The translations under genes and the position numbers were made by a program. 64,000 nucleotides of DNA from Erysipelotrichaceae bacterium (GTDB lineage Bacteria; Bacillota_I; Bacilli_A; Erysipelotrichales; Erysipelotrichaceae). Location of the stretch: contig JAFYHT010000071.1 of NCBI GenBank assembly GCA_017539025.1, positions 1 to 64,000 on the forward strand, read 5' to 3'. The notes under the pieces were generated by a model. It was not told the DNA's origin, did no database searches, and was given only the letters and a program-made list of their open reading frames with translations. This document shows positions 43,802 to 52,565 of the stretch, piece by piece. Positions within the stretch are counted from its first letter, which is position 1. Each line of letters starts with the position of its first letter.

Positions 43802-43814
43802 TTGTAATTACACC

Positions 43815-44375
43815 ATGAGTAAAAAGAACACAAAACAGATCATCCTGGATGCGGCAGAAAAAGTTTTCTTTGAAAACGGATATGAAAAGACTTCGATCAA
43901 AATGATCCTTCAGGAATCGGGAACAGTGACCGGAAGTTTTTATCACTTCTTTCCTTCCAAAGAAGCTGCTTTTGAAGCAGTCGCCGATCGTTTCCTGGAA
44001 AGATACGCACAAAGGATCTCATCGATCATTGAAAGAGAAGATCTGAATCTGAATGAAAAGATGGAACATTTCTCTGCGGAATTCTTGGAAACATCAGATC
44101 GATACTACAACGTCCTGCAGGGAGACAAGCTTCACTGGAGCATACAGCTGGCTTTGCACGAAAGGACGCTGGACTCTATCGCTCATTCCCTTTCTGTCGT
44201 ATTGAAGAAACAGATCGAAGAAGGAAAGATTCACTTTTCGATCGATGTCGATGAGCTCACTCTGTCAAGGATCCTGATCAGAGGCGTTGAAAGCATCCTG
44301 CATCAGGATGATATCTCCTATGAAAATACCCAGCAGCAGATCAGGGATTTCATCCTTCTTGTTTTAAGGCCATAA
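43815..44375 (+). CDS. TetR/AcrR-family transcriptional regulator
   Basis: 186 residues from ATG at 43815. The N-terminal helix-turn-helix is typical (KQIILDAAEKVFFENGYEKT, then SGTVTGSFYHFFPSKEAAF). The remaining helices form the ligand-binding half. No Shine-Dalgarno is visible before the start. It is divergent from the large surface-protein gene and probably controls itself through the palindrome at 43781-43801; control of the surface protein is possible but no second palindrome lies at that promoter. Confidence 0.9.
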   Translation: MSKKNTKQIILDAAEKVFFENGYEKTSIKMILQESGTVTGSFYHFFPSKEAAFEAVADRFLERYAQRISSIIEREDLNLNEKMEHFSAEFLETSDRYYNVLQGDKLHWSIQLALHERTLDSIAHSLSVVLKKQIEEGKIHFSIDVDELTLSRILIRGVESILHQDDISYENTQQQIRDFILLVLRP

Positions 44376-44500
44376 CACAATTTTCCATAATTCCGACATA
44401 ATTGAGATACATTATTTTCTTAATATGAAGATGCAAGGTAAGATACCTTGTCAACAGCTGCCACCATCTGTATGTATTTATCCCCTTATATATGCAAAAG

Positions 44501-44543
44501 AAAATCCCCGGCGCATCACACATAATCATGCCGGGGATTTTCT
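44501..44543. terminator. Bidirectional terminator between tetR and the peptidase operon
   Basis: AAAATCCCCGGC and GCCGGGGATTTT form a 12-pair GC-rich stem with T-runs on both strands. Confidence 0.9.
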
Positions 44544-44563
44544 TATCTTCTTTCAATATTGAA

Positions 44564-45034
44564 TTATTCTGTCCAGCTTAAAGCTTCTTTTTCTTCTTCT
44601 GATTCCTTATGATCACCAAGTGCTTCTTCGATCAGTTTCATCATCTCCCAGACAGAACGGAAATACAGGGTCTTGTCCTGTTCGACCCAGGTGATCCTTC
44701 CCTGCCAGCTGCTGTTCTGCCTGTGCTGGACACGGATGATGAAAGTGCCCAGGTCTCCATGCATATCCAGCATTTCTTCATCTTCCAGTACTCTTGTCAG
44801 CTCTTCTTTCATCACGTTCTCCTTTTCTATGAAATGTCTTTCGTTGTTCCCGGGAAACGGGAATCTCATATCATCGTAAAGTTCTTCCATCCCCAGCAAC
44901 ATATCCATCTCGTTGTCAAAGACGATCGGATCTTTGCTGAAGTGATGATAGAACCTTCCTTGCAATACATGTGTGAAGCGATCGATACATAAGACGACCG
45001 CATTGGGGATACCCAGATATTTCTGACTTGCCAT
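44564..45034 (-). CDS. Protein of unknown function following the SARP-type regulator
   Basis: 156 residues, acidic, no signal or membrane segment. Recognisable features: VVLCIDRFTHVLQGRFYHHF, FDNEMDMLLGMEELYDDM, and FIIRVQHRQNSSWQGRITW near the end. The WQGRITWVEQDKTLYFRS segment looks like a beta sheet followed by a helix, as in a small ligand-binding or regulator partner domain. Not recognised as a known family. It starts seven bases after the regulator stop and is the last gene of a five-gene operon. Confidence 0.75.
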   Translation of the reverse strand: MASQKYLGIPNAVVLCIDRFTHVLQGRFYHHFSKDPIVFDNEMDMLLGMEELYDDMRFPFPGNNERHFIEKENVMKEELTRVLEDEEMLDMHGDLGTFIIRVQHRQNSSWQGRITWVEQDKTLYFRSVWEMMKLIEEALGDHKESEEEKEALSWTE

Positions 45035-45041
45035 AATTCAC

Positions 45042-46238
45042 CTACCAGAGCGGATTGACATAATATCTCACTGAGATCCTTTGCCTTCCGACCATGAATT
45101 TCTGATCGATCCTTCGTTCAATGATCTCACAGTTTTCCATCGTCGTATTCATCAGTAAGACAAGATACTGTCCCTTGTTGTATTTGTTCATGATATCGGA
45201 ACGACGGATCGTCGTCCTGATCGCATCCTCGAGACGCTCAGAGAGCACTTCCAGCTTCTCTCCCTTTGTCAAGGCGTTACCTTTGGTATCAACGATCGTA
45301 CACAACATCAGATAGATCATCTGGCCGCTACGTTCTGCGATCCTGCTGATCGCCTGATAGATGCCAAGGAAGACCGGATAGGAACACAGATATCCGCCAT
45401 GGACTCCCTCATCTTCTTTCAGGTGATCCTGTATCTCCTGCAAGGAAGAGGAAGAGTGTTCAAATTGCGCACCCAGTCTTGTGACCAGATCGAACATCTT
45501 GTTGGAAGGCTTGATGCCCTGTTCATGAAGATACAGTTCGATCGTATCATCAAACAGCTGATAGGCCTTTTCGACCTTGCCTGATGAGATATAGGCTTCC
45601 ATCGTCAGGCTTTCCCAGTCGGAGAACGGCTGTATCGTACTGGCATACAATCCAAGCCTTTCCAGCTGTTCATATCTGCCCTTTGACTGCAATAATAATG
45701 AGAGATCTTCTACCGCTCCGACAAACATTCTTCGATATCGATAATTTTCTTTCGTGATCCAGATGACACCGATCTGATTCTCCAGGAAGTCTCCCTGATA
45801 GAGATAGACCGCCTCTTGTAAGATATCGATCTTTTCATCTTCATCCTCGCATTGCGTCGCATCATAGAGAAGCTGTTCGAAACGCTGCGTATCTTCTACG
45901 ATCTCTACTTCTTTCGTCCAGTAGTACTTGCCTTCCTTCTGCACGAAATAGTTGACAGGCGGCAAGCCATAGGACTGCAGCCTCTTCTTGGCATTATACA
46001 TGACGGAGTGGATGGCGTGATTCGGATTGTTGAGATCGCGTCCTGAAAACAGCGCATTCAACAGCGTATTCTTGTTGACACCTTCGTTTGTGAAATGTGT
46101 CATCAGCTGCATCAGATAGTTGAACTGATTCTCGTTGTTTTTCGCCTTATCTGTGATCGTCTTTCCGTTATAGGACATGGAAAAAGATCCGAAAAAGTCT
46201 ACCATCAGTGCATTTTTGTATTCTCTTTTCTCGCTCAT
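45042..46238 (-). CDS. SARP/BTAD-type transcriptional regulator with degenerate GGDEF domain
   Basis: 398 residues. N-terminal winged helix (about 12-100, FGSFSMSYNGKTITDKAKNN, AKKRLQSYGLPP), then a bacterial transcriptional activation domain of helical repeats (about 110-255), as in SARP/AfsR-like proteins. The C-terminal part (about 275-395) resembles a GGDEF fold: TTIRRSDIMNKYNKGQYLVL stands where active enzymes have RxSDxxxRYGGDEF, so it lacks the catalytic residues and cannot make c-di-GMP; a nucleotide-sensing role is possible. The gene lies inside the aminopeptidase operon. Confidence 0.82.
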   Translation of the reverse strand: MSEKREYKNALMVDFFGSFSMSYNGKTITDKAKNNENQFNYLMQLMTHFTNEGVNKNTLLNALFSGRDLNNPNHAIHSVMYNAKKRLQSYGLPPVNYFVQKEGKYYWTKEVEIVEDTQRFEQLLYDATQCEDEDEKIDILQEAVYLYQGDFLENQIGVIWITKENYRYRRMFVGAVEDLSLLLQSKGRYEQLERLGLYASTIQPFSDWESLTMEAYISSGKVEKAYQLFDDTIELYLHEQGIKPSNKMFDLVTRLGAQFEHSSSSLQEIQDHLKEDEGVHGGYLCSYPVFLGIYQAISRIAERSGQMIYLMLCTIVDTKGNALTKGEKLEVLSERLEDAIRTTIRRSDIMNKYNKGQYLVLLMNTTMENCEIIERRIDQKFMVGRQRISVRYYVNPLW

Positions 46239-46242
46239 CCTT

Positions 46243-46773
46243 CTATTCGATCTCGATCTGACACATCTTCATCGTCGTCAGAGCTGCTGCATGAGTCTCA
46301 GGAGTGACACCTGCACAGCAGTCCTTCTTTACAGCTACCCTGATCTCAGGGAAAGCCGCCTTGACCATCAGCGCATTGGATACGACACAGATATCCGTGC
46401 ATAAACCGATCAGCGTGATCTCTTCGATCTTTTCGTTCTCGTTGAAATCCTTGAGTGCTGTGATCAGGTGTTCTGATCCGAATGTCGGCTTGTTGATCAA
46501 CATGACATTGGATCTTCCCTTGACTGCTTCTTCGACCTTCTTATCCAGCATCCAGCCCTTGCTGTCTTTGACACAATGAACGACCGGAAGGTGTTTTCCT
46601 TCATTGGTCTCCATGTAGTTTTCATGATGGGTATCTCTGGTACAGATGATCAGATCATATCCTTTATCGATTTCATTAACGACATTGTCAACGATGGAAA
46701 CAGCTTCCTTGGTCCCCAAAGAACCATCGACGAAGTCCTTCTGCATATCTACTACGATCAGTATCTTTTTCAT
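46243..46773 (-). CDS. Isochorismatase-family cysteine hydrolase (nicotinamidase-like)
   Basis: 176 residues from ATG at 46773 (TAAGGAGGAAGCG upstream). Catalytic triad candidates: Asp in ILIVVDMQKDFVDG, Lys in LINKPTFGSEH and Cys in LIGLCTDICVVSNA. Nicotinamidases of this size convert nicotinamide to nicotinate for NAD salvage; others hydrolyse different amides. The operon around it (two aminopeptidases and a regulator) suggests amino-compound catabolism but does not decide the substrate. Confidence 0.88.
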   Translation of the reverse strand: MKKILIVVDMQKDFVDGSLGTKEAVSIVDNVVNEIDKGYDLIICTRDTHHENYMETNEGKHLPVVHCVKDSKGWMLDKKVEEAVKGRSNVMLINKPTFGSEHLITALKDFNENEKIEEITLIGLCTDICVVSNALMVKAAFPEIRVAVKKDCCAGVTPETHAAALTTMKMCQIEIE

Positions 46774-46783
46774 CGCTTCCTCC

Positions 46784-48019
46784 TTAAAACGCAAAGTTTC
46801 CGTTTCTGAATACCGGAACAAGAGTTCCGTCTTCCTTAATTCCATCGATATTCATTTCTTTCGTACCGAACATGAAGTCCTCGTGCTGCATGGAATCATT
46901 GGCACCATGAGCCATGAGCTCTTCCTTGTCCATATCGACACCGCCCTTGAGGTTTTCCGGATAAGGTCTGCCCAAGGCCAGGTGACATGCGGCATTCTCA
47001 TCATATAAGGTATTGAAGAACAGGATGCCTGATTTTGAGATCGGGGAATCATATGGGACAAGGGCCACTTCACCAAGATAGGAAGAACCCTCATCGAATT
47101 CCAATAATTTCTTCAATGAATCCTTTTCCTTCTTCGCATCGAAATCCACGACCTTTCCGTTTTCAAAACGAAGCCAGAAATCTTCGATGACCTTGCCGTT
47201 GTAACTCAACGGTTTTGATGCATAGACGATGCCGTTAGTGCCTGTTTTTAAAGGCATACAGAACGATTCTTCTGTCGGCATATTCGGATCAAAGAAGACA
47301 CCTTTCGGCGTTGTACAGCCTCCTGCGACCCAGATATGGTCTTTTACGAGTTCAACTGTCAGATCTGTTCCCAGTTCGCTTGAAAAATGTAAAGCTTTGA
47401 AATTGTATTCGTTCAGCTTCTTCGCATGTTCGATCAATTCTCTGTCGTGTTCTTCCCATTCCCTGATCGGATCGTTATCTTCTGTGACTCTTGTCACTTC
47501 AAAGATCGCATCGCCCAGTTTCTCAAAAGCCTCATCTTCATCCAGATCCGGGAAGACGACTTTTGCCCATTCCTTTGACGGGACACCGATGACACACCAC
47601 TGTCCGATGTTGTTCATGGAATAAGCCATCAGATCAGCCATCTTCGTATAATATGCGGCATTGGCAGCATTGATCTTTTCGCCATCAATATCCGCCATCA
47701 GACCCGGTTTCTCCGAAGCGATGGAGATCATGCATACACCATCATCCTGCAGATACTTGGTCTTGTCATACATCCATTGCGGAACAGTCGAAAGTACTTC
47801 GATCGAATCATACTGATAGGACATCCTTGTCAGCTCAGAATCCCTCCAGTCGACGCTGACATATTTGGCACCTGCCTCATGGGCATACCTTGCGACCTTC
47901 TCAACGAAGTCCGCATCCCTGACCGATCCTCTGATCAGTACCGGCTGTCCTTCTTGCACATTGACGCCTTTCTTGACGACCAGTTCAGCCAGTTTCTCAT
48001 ACATTTTTTCACTAACCAT
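46784..48019 (-). CDS. Aminopeptidase, M29 family (AmpS/PepS-like)
   Basis: 411 residues, normal for M29. Two-metal ligands appear in SSYLGEVALVPYDSP (Glu), ENAACHLALGRPYPE (His) and NDSMQHEDFMFG (His, Asp), with PTEESFCMPLKTGTNG as substrate region. It removes N-terminal amino acids from peptides in the cytoplasm. It follows an M42 peptidase by 12 bases, giving complementary specificities for peptide use. Confidence 0.93.
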   Translation of the reverse strand: MVSEKMYEKLAELVVKKGVNVQEGQPVLIRGSVRDADFVEKVARYAHEAGAKYVSVDWRDSELTRMSYQYDSIEVLSTVPQWMYDKTKYLQDDGVCMISIASEKPGLMADIDGEKINAANAAYYTKMADLMAYSMNNIGQWCVIGVPSKEWAKVVFPDLDEDEAFEKLGDAIFEVTRVTEDNDPIREWEEHDRELIEHAKKLNEYNFKALHFSSELGTDLTVELVKDHIWVAGGCTTPKGVFFDPNMPTEESFCMPLKTGTNGIVYASKPLSYNGKVIEDFWLRFENGKVVDFDAKKEKDSLKKLLEFDEGSSYLGEVALVPYDSPISKSGILFFNTLYDENAACHLALGRPYPENLKGGVDMDKEELMAHGANDSMQHEDFMFGTKEMNIDGIKEDGTLVPVFRNGNFAF

Positions 48020-48031
48020 ATTTTCTCCTTT

Positions 48032-49066
48032 CTAACGTAAGATATAAGCTAACGCCAGTTTGTAGGTATTCTCTAATCCTTTGATGTGTGTTCTTTCATA
48101 ACCATGGGAATTCCTCGTTCCCGGACCGATCGCACTGTGGCGGATGTCGTGTCCGGCGACAAGGGAAGTATCTCCATCCGAAGAATAGTGTGGGGTGAAG
48201 ATATCCATCACGTAATCGATCTTGTTTTCAATGGCACAATTCCTTAATTCACTTGTCATCTCATAGTGATACGGATACAAGGCATCTTTGGCGAACACGG
48301 AAACCTTGTGTTCATCTGAATTCTGCTCAGGACCAAGCGGTGCGATATCTAGTGCCAGGAAATCCTTCACTCCCTCAGGCAGATAAGATGCGCCATGTCC
48401 GATCTCCTCATAGACAGAGAAGTAGGCATAGACCTTCCTCTTGAGCTTGATCTTTTCTTCCTTCAATGTTTTCATCAGTGTCAACAATACCGCTGCACAA
48501 GCCTTGTCATCGATGAATCTCGATTTGATGAAACCATTGACATACTGATATTTGGTATCAAGAGCGATGACATCTCCTGTTTCGATCCCTAATTTTTGAA
48601 CATCATCCGCATTCTTCACTTCTTCATCGAGAACGACACAGACATTCTTGCGATAGTCAGGCAAGACATCTCTTAATTCTTCTTCCGTTACATGGATGGA
48701 ATTCGGGATACGGCAGATGGATCCGCTGTATACTTTGCCATCTCTTGTGTGAACACGAACATTTTCATTTACGCAGAGAAATGCGAACAGTCCGCCGACC
48801 GCACAGACATTGAGTGTGCCATCATCATTGATGTGACGCACCATCAGTCCAAGATCATCCACATGAACGCTTAGGACCAGTGGATCGCCCTCACCGCCAA
48901 GATCAGCGATCACACCACCCTTGTGAGCTTTCTCATACGGATAGCCCATTTCTTCAATTCTGCTTACAAGATAGTCCTGTACTTCCTGATACTGTCCGGT
49001 CGTAGAATCTACTGAAAGAAGTTCTTCAAATGTCTTCAGACATGCCTTATCGTCAAAACTATACAT
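48032..49066 (-). CDS. M42-family metallopeptidase (glutamyl aminopeptidase-like)
   Basis: 344 residues. Dinuclear zinc ligands are visible: His and Asp in LSVHVDDLGLMV, Asp in SRFIDDKACAAV, catalytic Glu pair in SVYEEIGHGAS, Asp in ALDIAPLG and the late His in GTRNSHGYERTH. M42 enzymes form large tetrahedral cages and clip N-terminal residues from oligopeptides. First gene of the leftward operon; its ATG is at 49066. Confidence 0.93.
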   Translation of the reverse strand: MYSFDDKACLKTFEELLSVDSTTGQYQEVQDYLVSRIEEMGYPYEKAHKGGVIADLGGEGDPLVLSVHVDDLGLMVRHINDDGTLNVCAVGGLFAFLCVNENVRVHTRDGKVYSGSICRIPNSIHVTEEELRDVLPDYRKNVCVVLDEEVKNADDVQKLGIETGDVIALDTKYQYVNGFIKSRFIDDKACAAVLLTLMKTLKEEKIKLKRKVYAYFSVYEEIGHGASYLPEGVKDFLALDIAPLGPEQNSDEHKVSVFAKDALYPYHYEMTSELRNCAIENKIDYVMDIFTPHYSSDGDTSLVAGHDIRHSAIGPGTRNSHGYERTHIKGLENTYKLALAYILR

Positions 49067-49115
49067 ATGATTACCCTTTCTGAAAGAAGTTTTATCCTAA
49101 TTTCTATTGTACATG

Positions 49116-49137
49116 TAAAAAGCCCCGTTTAGAGGCT
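49116..49137 (-). terminator. Terminator of the first aldo/keto reductase gene
   Basis: On the minus strand AGCCTC pairs imperfectly with GGGGCT, followed by TTTTT. Confidence 0.6.
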
Positions 49138-49166
49138 GATTAGTCTGAATGATGACAAATGATCGA

Positions 49167-50276
49167 TCAATCGAAGAGTTCGCTTGCCTTCTGCAGTCTT
49201 TCGATGACGTTGATCCTTTGCGGACATGCGCCTTCACACTGACCGCATTGGATACAATCACCTGCCTTGGCCTTGTCGGCAGTGACTCTTTCATAACGGC
49301 GTTTACCGGCAGCCATATCATTGTACTGAAGTACGGCATTGAGGCATGAGAAAATCTCCGGGATAGGAATACCCATCGGACAGCCTTCCGTGCAATAGTG
49401 GCAGGCAGTACATGGAACGATCTCTACTTCATCTAAGATCTTTCTTGCCTTGACGATGATCTCCTGTTCTTCTTCATTCAAAGGCTTGAAATCCTTCATG
49501 TAGGAAACGTTGTCCTTCATCTGATCAAGGGTGCTCATGCCGGAAAGAACCACCATGACATTTTCCAAAGATGCGACAAATCTGATCGCCCATGATGCAG
49601 CAGAATCATCAGGATTGTATCCCTTGAACATCTCTGCGATCTGCGGCAGAGGATTTGCGAGACTTCCGCCCTTGATCGGCTCCATGACGACCACAGGCTT
49701 GCCATGTTTCACACAGACTTCGTAATTCCTTCTGGATTGAACGTTTTCATCCTCCCAGTCGGCATAATTGATCTGAAGCTGAACAAAATCCACATCCGGA
49801 TGTAAAGTCAATAACTCTTCCAATAATTCAGGTTTCGCATGGAAGGAGAAACCATAATGTTTTACCTTTCCTTCTTCCTTCAACTGCTTTACATAATCCC
49901 ATACGTGATATTCATCGTACTTCTGATAAGTATTCTCCTGTAAGGCATGTAAGAGATAATAATCGAAATAACCTGCACCGGTCCTTTGTAATGACGTATC
50001 GAACTGCGCTTTGCAGCTGGCCTCATCATCACAACCCAGCCAGCCGTTCATCTTGGTAGCCAGCGTATAGCTTTCACGAGGATATCTTTCTACCAAAGCC
50101 TGTCTGATCGCATCTTCACTTCCTTCATAGACAAAAGCGGTATCAAAATAAGTAAATCCGTTTTCCAAAAACAGATCGACCATATCTTTTGTCTGTTCCA
50201 CATCGATACTTCCGTCTTCCAGTTTCGGCAAACGCATCAATCCGAAACCCAGTTTCTTTTCAGGTCTGAATTCCAT
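49167..50276 (-). CDS. Aldo/keto reductase with C-terminal 4Fe-4S domain (paralogue A)
   Basis: 369 residues from ATG at 50276; a longer frame runs through the tRNA and is discarded. TIM-barrel reductase part: LGFGLMRLP, FTYFDTAFVYEGSEDAIRQAL and FHAKPELLEEL, with Tyr/Asp/Lys catalytic residues of the AKR type. The C-terminal ferredoxin-like part binds two clusters: CTACHYCTEGCPMGIPIP and CIQCGQCEGACPQRIN. Electron flow between NAD(P)H, a carbonyl and ferredoxin is implied, but the substrate is unknown. A close paralogue lies at 59163-60269. Confidence 0.9.
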   Translation of the reverse strand: MEFRPEKKLGFGLMRLPKLEDGSIDVEQTKDMVDLFLENGFTYFDTAFVYEGSEDAIRQALVERYPRESYTLATKMNGWLGCDDEASCKAQFDTSLQRTGAGYFDYYLLHALQENTYQKYDEYHVWDYVKQLKEEGKVKHYGFSFHAKPELLEELLTLHPDVDFVQLQINYADWEDENVQSRRNYEVCVKHGKPVVVMEPIKGGSLANPLPQIAEMFKGYNPDDSAASWAIRFVASLENVMVVLSGMSTLDQMKDNVSYMKDFKPLNEEEQEIIVKARKILDEVEIVPCTACHYCTEGCPMGIPIPEIFSCLNAVLQYNDMAAGKRRYERVTADKAKAGDCIQCGQCEGACPQRINVIERLQKASELFD

Positions 50277-50332
50277 TGTATGTTCTCTCTTTCTTTTTAT
50301 ACCTTCATTATGCATAAAAATGCGCTGTGAAT

Positions 50333-50363
50333 CAAAAAAAGAAAAATCGCTGTTCAGCGATTT
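50333..50363 (-). terminator. Terminator of the tRNA-Ser gene
   Basis: AAATCGCTG and CAGCGATTT with a two-base core (loop closes inside), followed by T-rich tract on the minus strand. Confidence 0.75.
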
Positions 50364-50372
50364 GTTTTCATA

Positions 50373-50464
50373 TGGCGGAGACGGTGGGATTCGAACCCAC
50401 GGGCCGCTTTTGACGACCAAACGATTTCGAGTCGTTCTCGTTATGACCACTTCGATACATCTCC
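50373..50464 (-). tRNA. tRNA-Ser (anticodon CGA)
   Basis: 92 bases including a genomically encoded CCA. Acceptor arms GGAGATG and CGTCTCC pair. The anticodon stem AACGA/TCGTT encloses the loop with CGA (anticodon bases at 50427-50429), reading UCG. A long variable arm (GGTCGTCAAAAGCGGCC) marks it as a class II serine tRNA. The T arm GTGGGTTCGAATCCCAC is standard. Confidence 0.97.
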
Positions 50465-50565
50465 GTAAGTACTCTTCTATTATATATGCTTTTACTTTGT
50501 TTTTCTCAAACGAAAATTCAGGCACCTGACTTCTGCTATACTGTTAGTAAGAAAGAAGGTGTCTT

Positions 50566-52512
50566 ATGAAACAGATAACGATTGAAGATCTTCTGAAATT
50601 CAGATTCATTCAGAATCTTTCCTTTGCCCCGTCAGGAAACAATTACGCTTATGAAGTCGCACATATCGACAAAGAAAAAGACTCTTACTTCAAGACGATC
50701 TACGTCAACAAGAAAGCATATAAGTCGGATAAGGATTCTTCCATCCTTGCCTGGTATGATGATGATTCTCTGATCATATCCGAAGAAAACAAAAACAAGA
50801 ACGCAGTCATCAACAAATATCTGTTGATGAATGTAGAAAGTGGAAACAGAAAAACACTTTTCCAGACGCCTTTGAATATCTCAAGACTGGAAATCGTCGA
50901 TCCAAATACTTTCATACTCCAGGCAGGCATCGATGCCAATGATCCGGACGCCTATCTCTTAAATAAAGAAAAACTGGAAGCGAAAAAGAAACAGCTGAAG
51001 AAAGAAGCGGACTATGAAGTGCTCGACGAGATCCCATACTGGTTCAACGGTGTCGGCTTCAAGAATAAGAAAAGATCATCGCTGTTCCTCTGTCAGTTAA
51101 AGCCATTCAAGATCAAAAGACTGACTGAACCTTTCTTCCAGGTATCTAACTGGCAGATCAGAAACAATAAGATCTATTACTCCGGAAGCTCCTATACAAG
51201 AAGGATGTCTCTGTTTGAAAAGATCTATGCCTATGATATCGAAACAAAAGAAACACAATGTCTTTACGATAAGGAAGATCATACGATCCAGGGTTTTGTC
51301 ATCTTCAATGACAGAGTCTGTGTTCTGGCGACTGACGGCAGGAAATACGGAATGAACGAGACCGCAAAGTTCAAACTCCTTCAAAACAATGAACTGATCG
51401 AACTTCCTTCTTTCGACCGCTGTCTCTATGAATCGGCAGCCTGCGATACCTTCTTAGGTTCTGGCAAAGGCTCTGTCAACAAGGAAGACACTTACTATAC
51501 TCTGGTATCGGAAACAGACCATGTTGAATTATGGCAGATCGACAGGAAGATCAGAAAACAGAAACTGCTGTCCATGCCTGTGATCTCCTTCTTCGATGTC
51601 GGAAAAGATAAGATCATCTTCTGTGCATCGGATGACAGATCACTTCCGGAACTCTATGAATACAGCTTCAAAAAGAAGAATGTCAAACAGATCTCTTCTT
51701 TCAATACAGCAGTTCTGAAAAACAAGTATGTCGCAATACCGAAAGAGATCAAGTACAGCTATGACGGTATCGACCTCAACGGCTGGGTACTTTTACCGAA
51801 AGACTTCGACAAGAAAAAGAAATACCCGGCAGTATTGGATATCCATGGCGGACCAAGAGCGATGTACACCAAAGCCTTCTTCCATGAGATGCAGGTATGG
51901 GCAAATATGGGATACTTCGTCATGTTTACCAATATCAGGGGATCGGATGGCAGAGGCGATGAGTTTGCGGATATCAGGGGAAAGTACGGTTACGATGACT
52001 ACTGGAACCTGATGGACTTCGTCGATACCGTATTGGAGAAATATCCGAATATCGATGAAAATAAGATCTGTGAAACAGGCGGTTCCTATGGCGGATTCAT
52101 GACCAACTGGATCATCGGACATACCGACAGATTCTGTTGTGCTGCTTCCCAAAGAAGCATCGCCAACTGGACAGGCTTCACCTACATGTCCGATATCGGT
52201 TACTACTTCTCAGGAGATCAGGCCGGTACGGATGAACCGATCAGAGACTTCAGCAGGCTCTGGGAACACTCTCCACTCAAATACATCGATAAGGCAAAAA
52301 CACCGACGTTGTTCATCCACTCCGATCAGGACTATCGCTGTCCGATGAATGAAGGCATGCAGATGATGCAGGCACTGGCAGACAGAAACGTAGAAACAAG
52401 ACTCGTCCTCTTCCATGGGGAGAATCATGAACTCTCTCGTTCAGGCAAGCCAAGCCACAGGATACGTCGATTAAAAGAGATCAGCGACTGGTTTGACAAT
52501 CACACAAAATAA
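50566..52512 (+). CDS. S9-family prolyl oligopeptidase (acylaminoacyl/dipeptidyl peptidase-like)
   Basis: 648 residues. The first 390 form the beta-propeller that restricts access to small peptides. The alpha/beta hydrolase domain has VLDIHGGPRAMY, nucleophile Ser in ETGGSYGGFMTNW, Asp in FIHSDQDYRCP and His in LFHGENHELSRSG. It cleaves short peptides in the cytoplasm. It is monocistronic, with AAGAAGG before the ATG and a terminator after it, divergent from the tRNA gene. Confidence 0.93.
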   Translation: MKQITIEDLLKFRFIQNLSFAPSGNNYAYEVAHIDKEKDSYFKTIYVNKKAYKSDKDSSILAWYDDDSLIISEENKNKNAVINKYLLMNVESGNRKTLFQTPLNISRLEIVDPNTFILQAGIDANDPDAYLLNKEKLEAKKKQLKKEADYEVLDEIPYWFNGVGFKNKKRSSLFLCQLKPFKIKRLTEPFFQVSNWQIRNNKIYYSGSSYTRRMSLFEKIYAYDIETKETQCLYDKEDHTIQGFVIFNDRVCVLATDGRKYGMNETAKFKLLQNNELIELPSFDRCLYESAACDTFLGSGKGSVNKEDTYYTLVSETDHVELWQIDRKIRKQKLLSMPVISFFDVGKDKIIFCASDDRSLPELYEYSFKKKNVKQISSFNTAVLKNKYVAIPKEIKYSYDGIDLNGWVLLPKDFDKKKKYPAVLDIHGGPRAMYTKAFFHEMQVWANMGYFVMFTNIRGSDGRGDEFADIRGKYGYDDYWNLMDFVDTVLEKYPNIDENKICETGGSYGGFMTNWIIGHTDRFCCAASQRSIANWTGFTYMSDIGYYFSGDQAGTDEPIRDFSRLWEHSPLKYIDKAKTPTLFIHSDQDYRCPMNEGMQMMQALADRNVETRLVLFHGENHELSRSGKPSHRIRRLKEISDWFDNHTK

Positions 52513-52514
52513 GA

Positions 52515-52546
52515 CAAAGGTGCTGGAAAGATCAGCACCTTTGTTT
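52515..52546 (+). terminator. Terminator of the S9 peptidase gene
   Basis: CAAAGGTGCT and AGCACCTTTG, ten pairs, nine-base loop, then TTTATAT. Confidence 0.85.
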
Positions 52547-52565
52547 ATATCTATCTCTTTTTTCT

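Noticed and set aside
44435-44449. Palindrome AAGGTA-AGA-TACCTT with a nearby minus-strand TTGACA
   Set aside because: It lies between convergent genes with no gene for it to control and no -10 box at a proper distance; probably chance or a minor antisense promoter.
50277-50525. N-terminal extension of the aldo/keto reductase
   Set aside because: It passes through the tRNA-Ser gene; the ATG at 50276 gives the normal family start.
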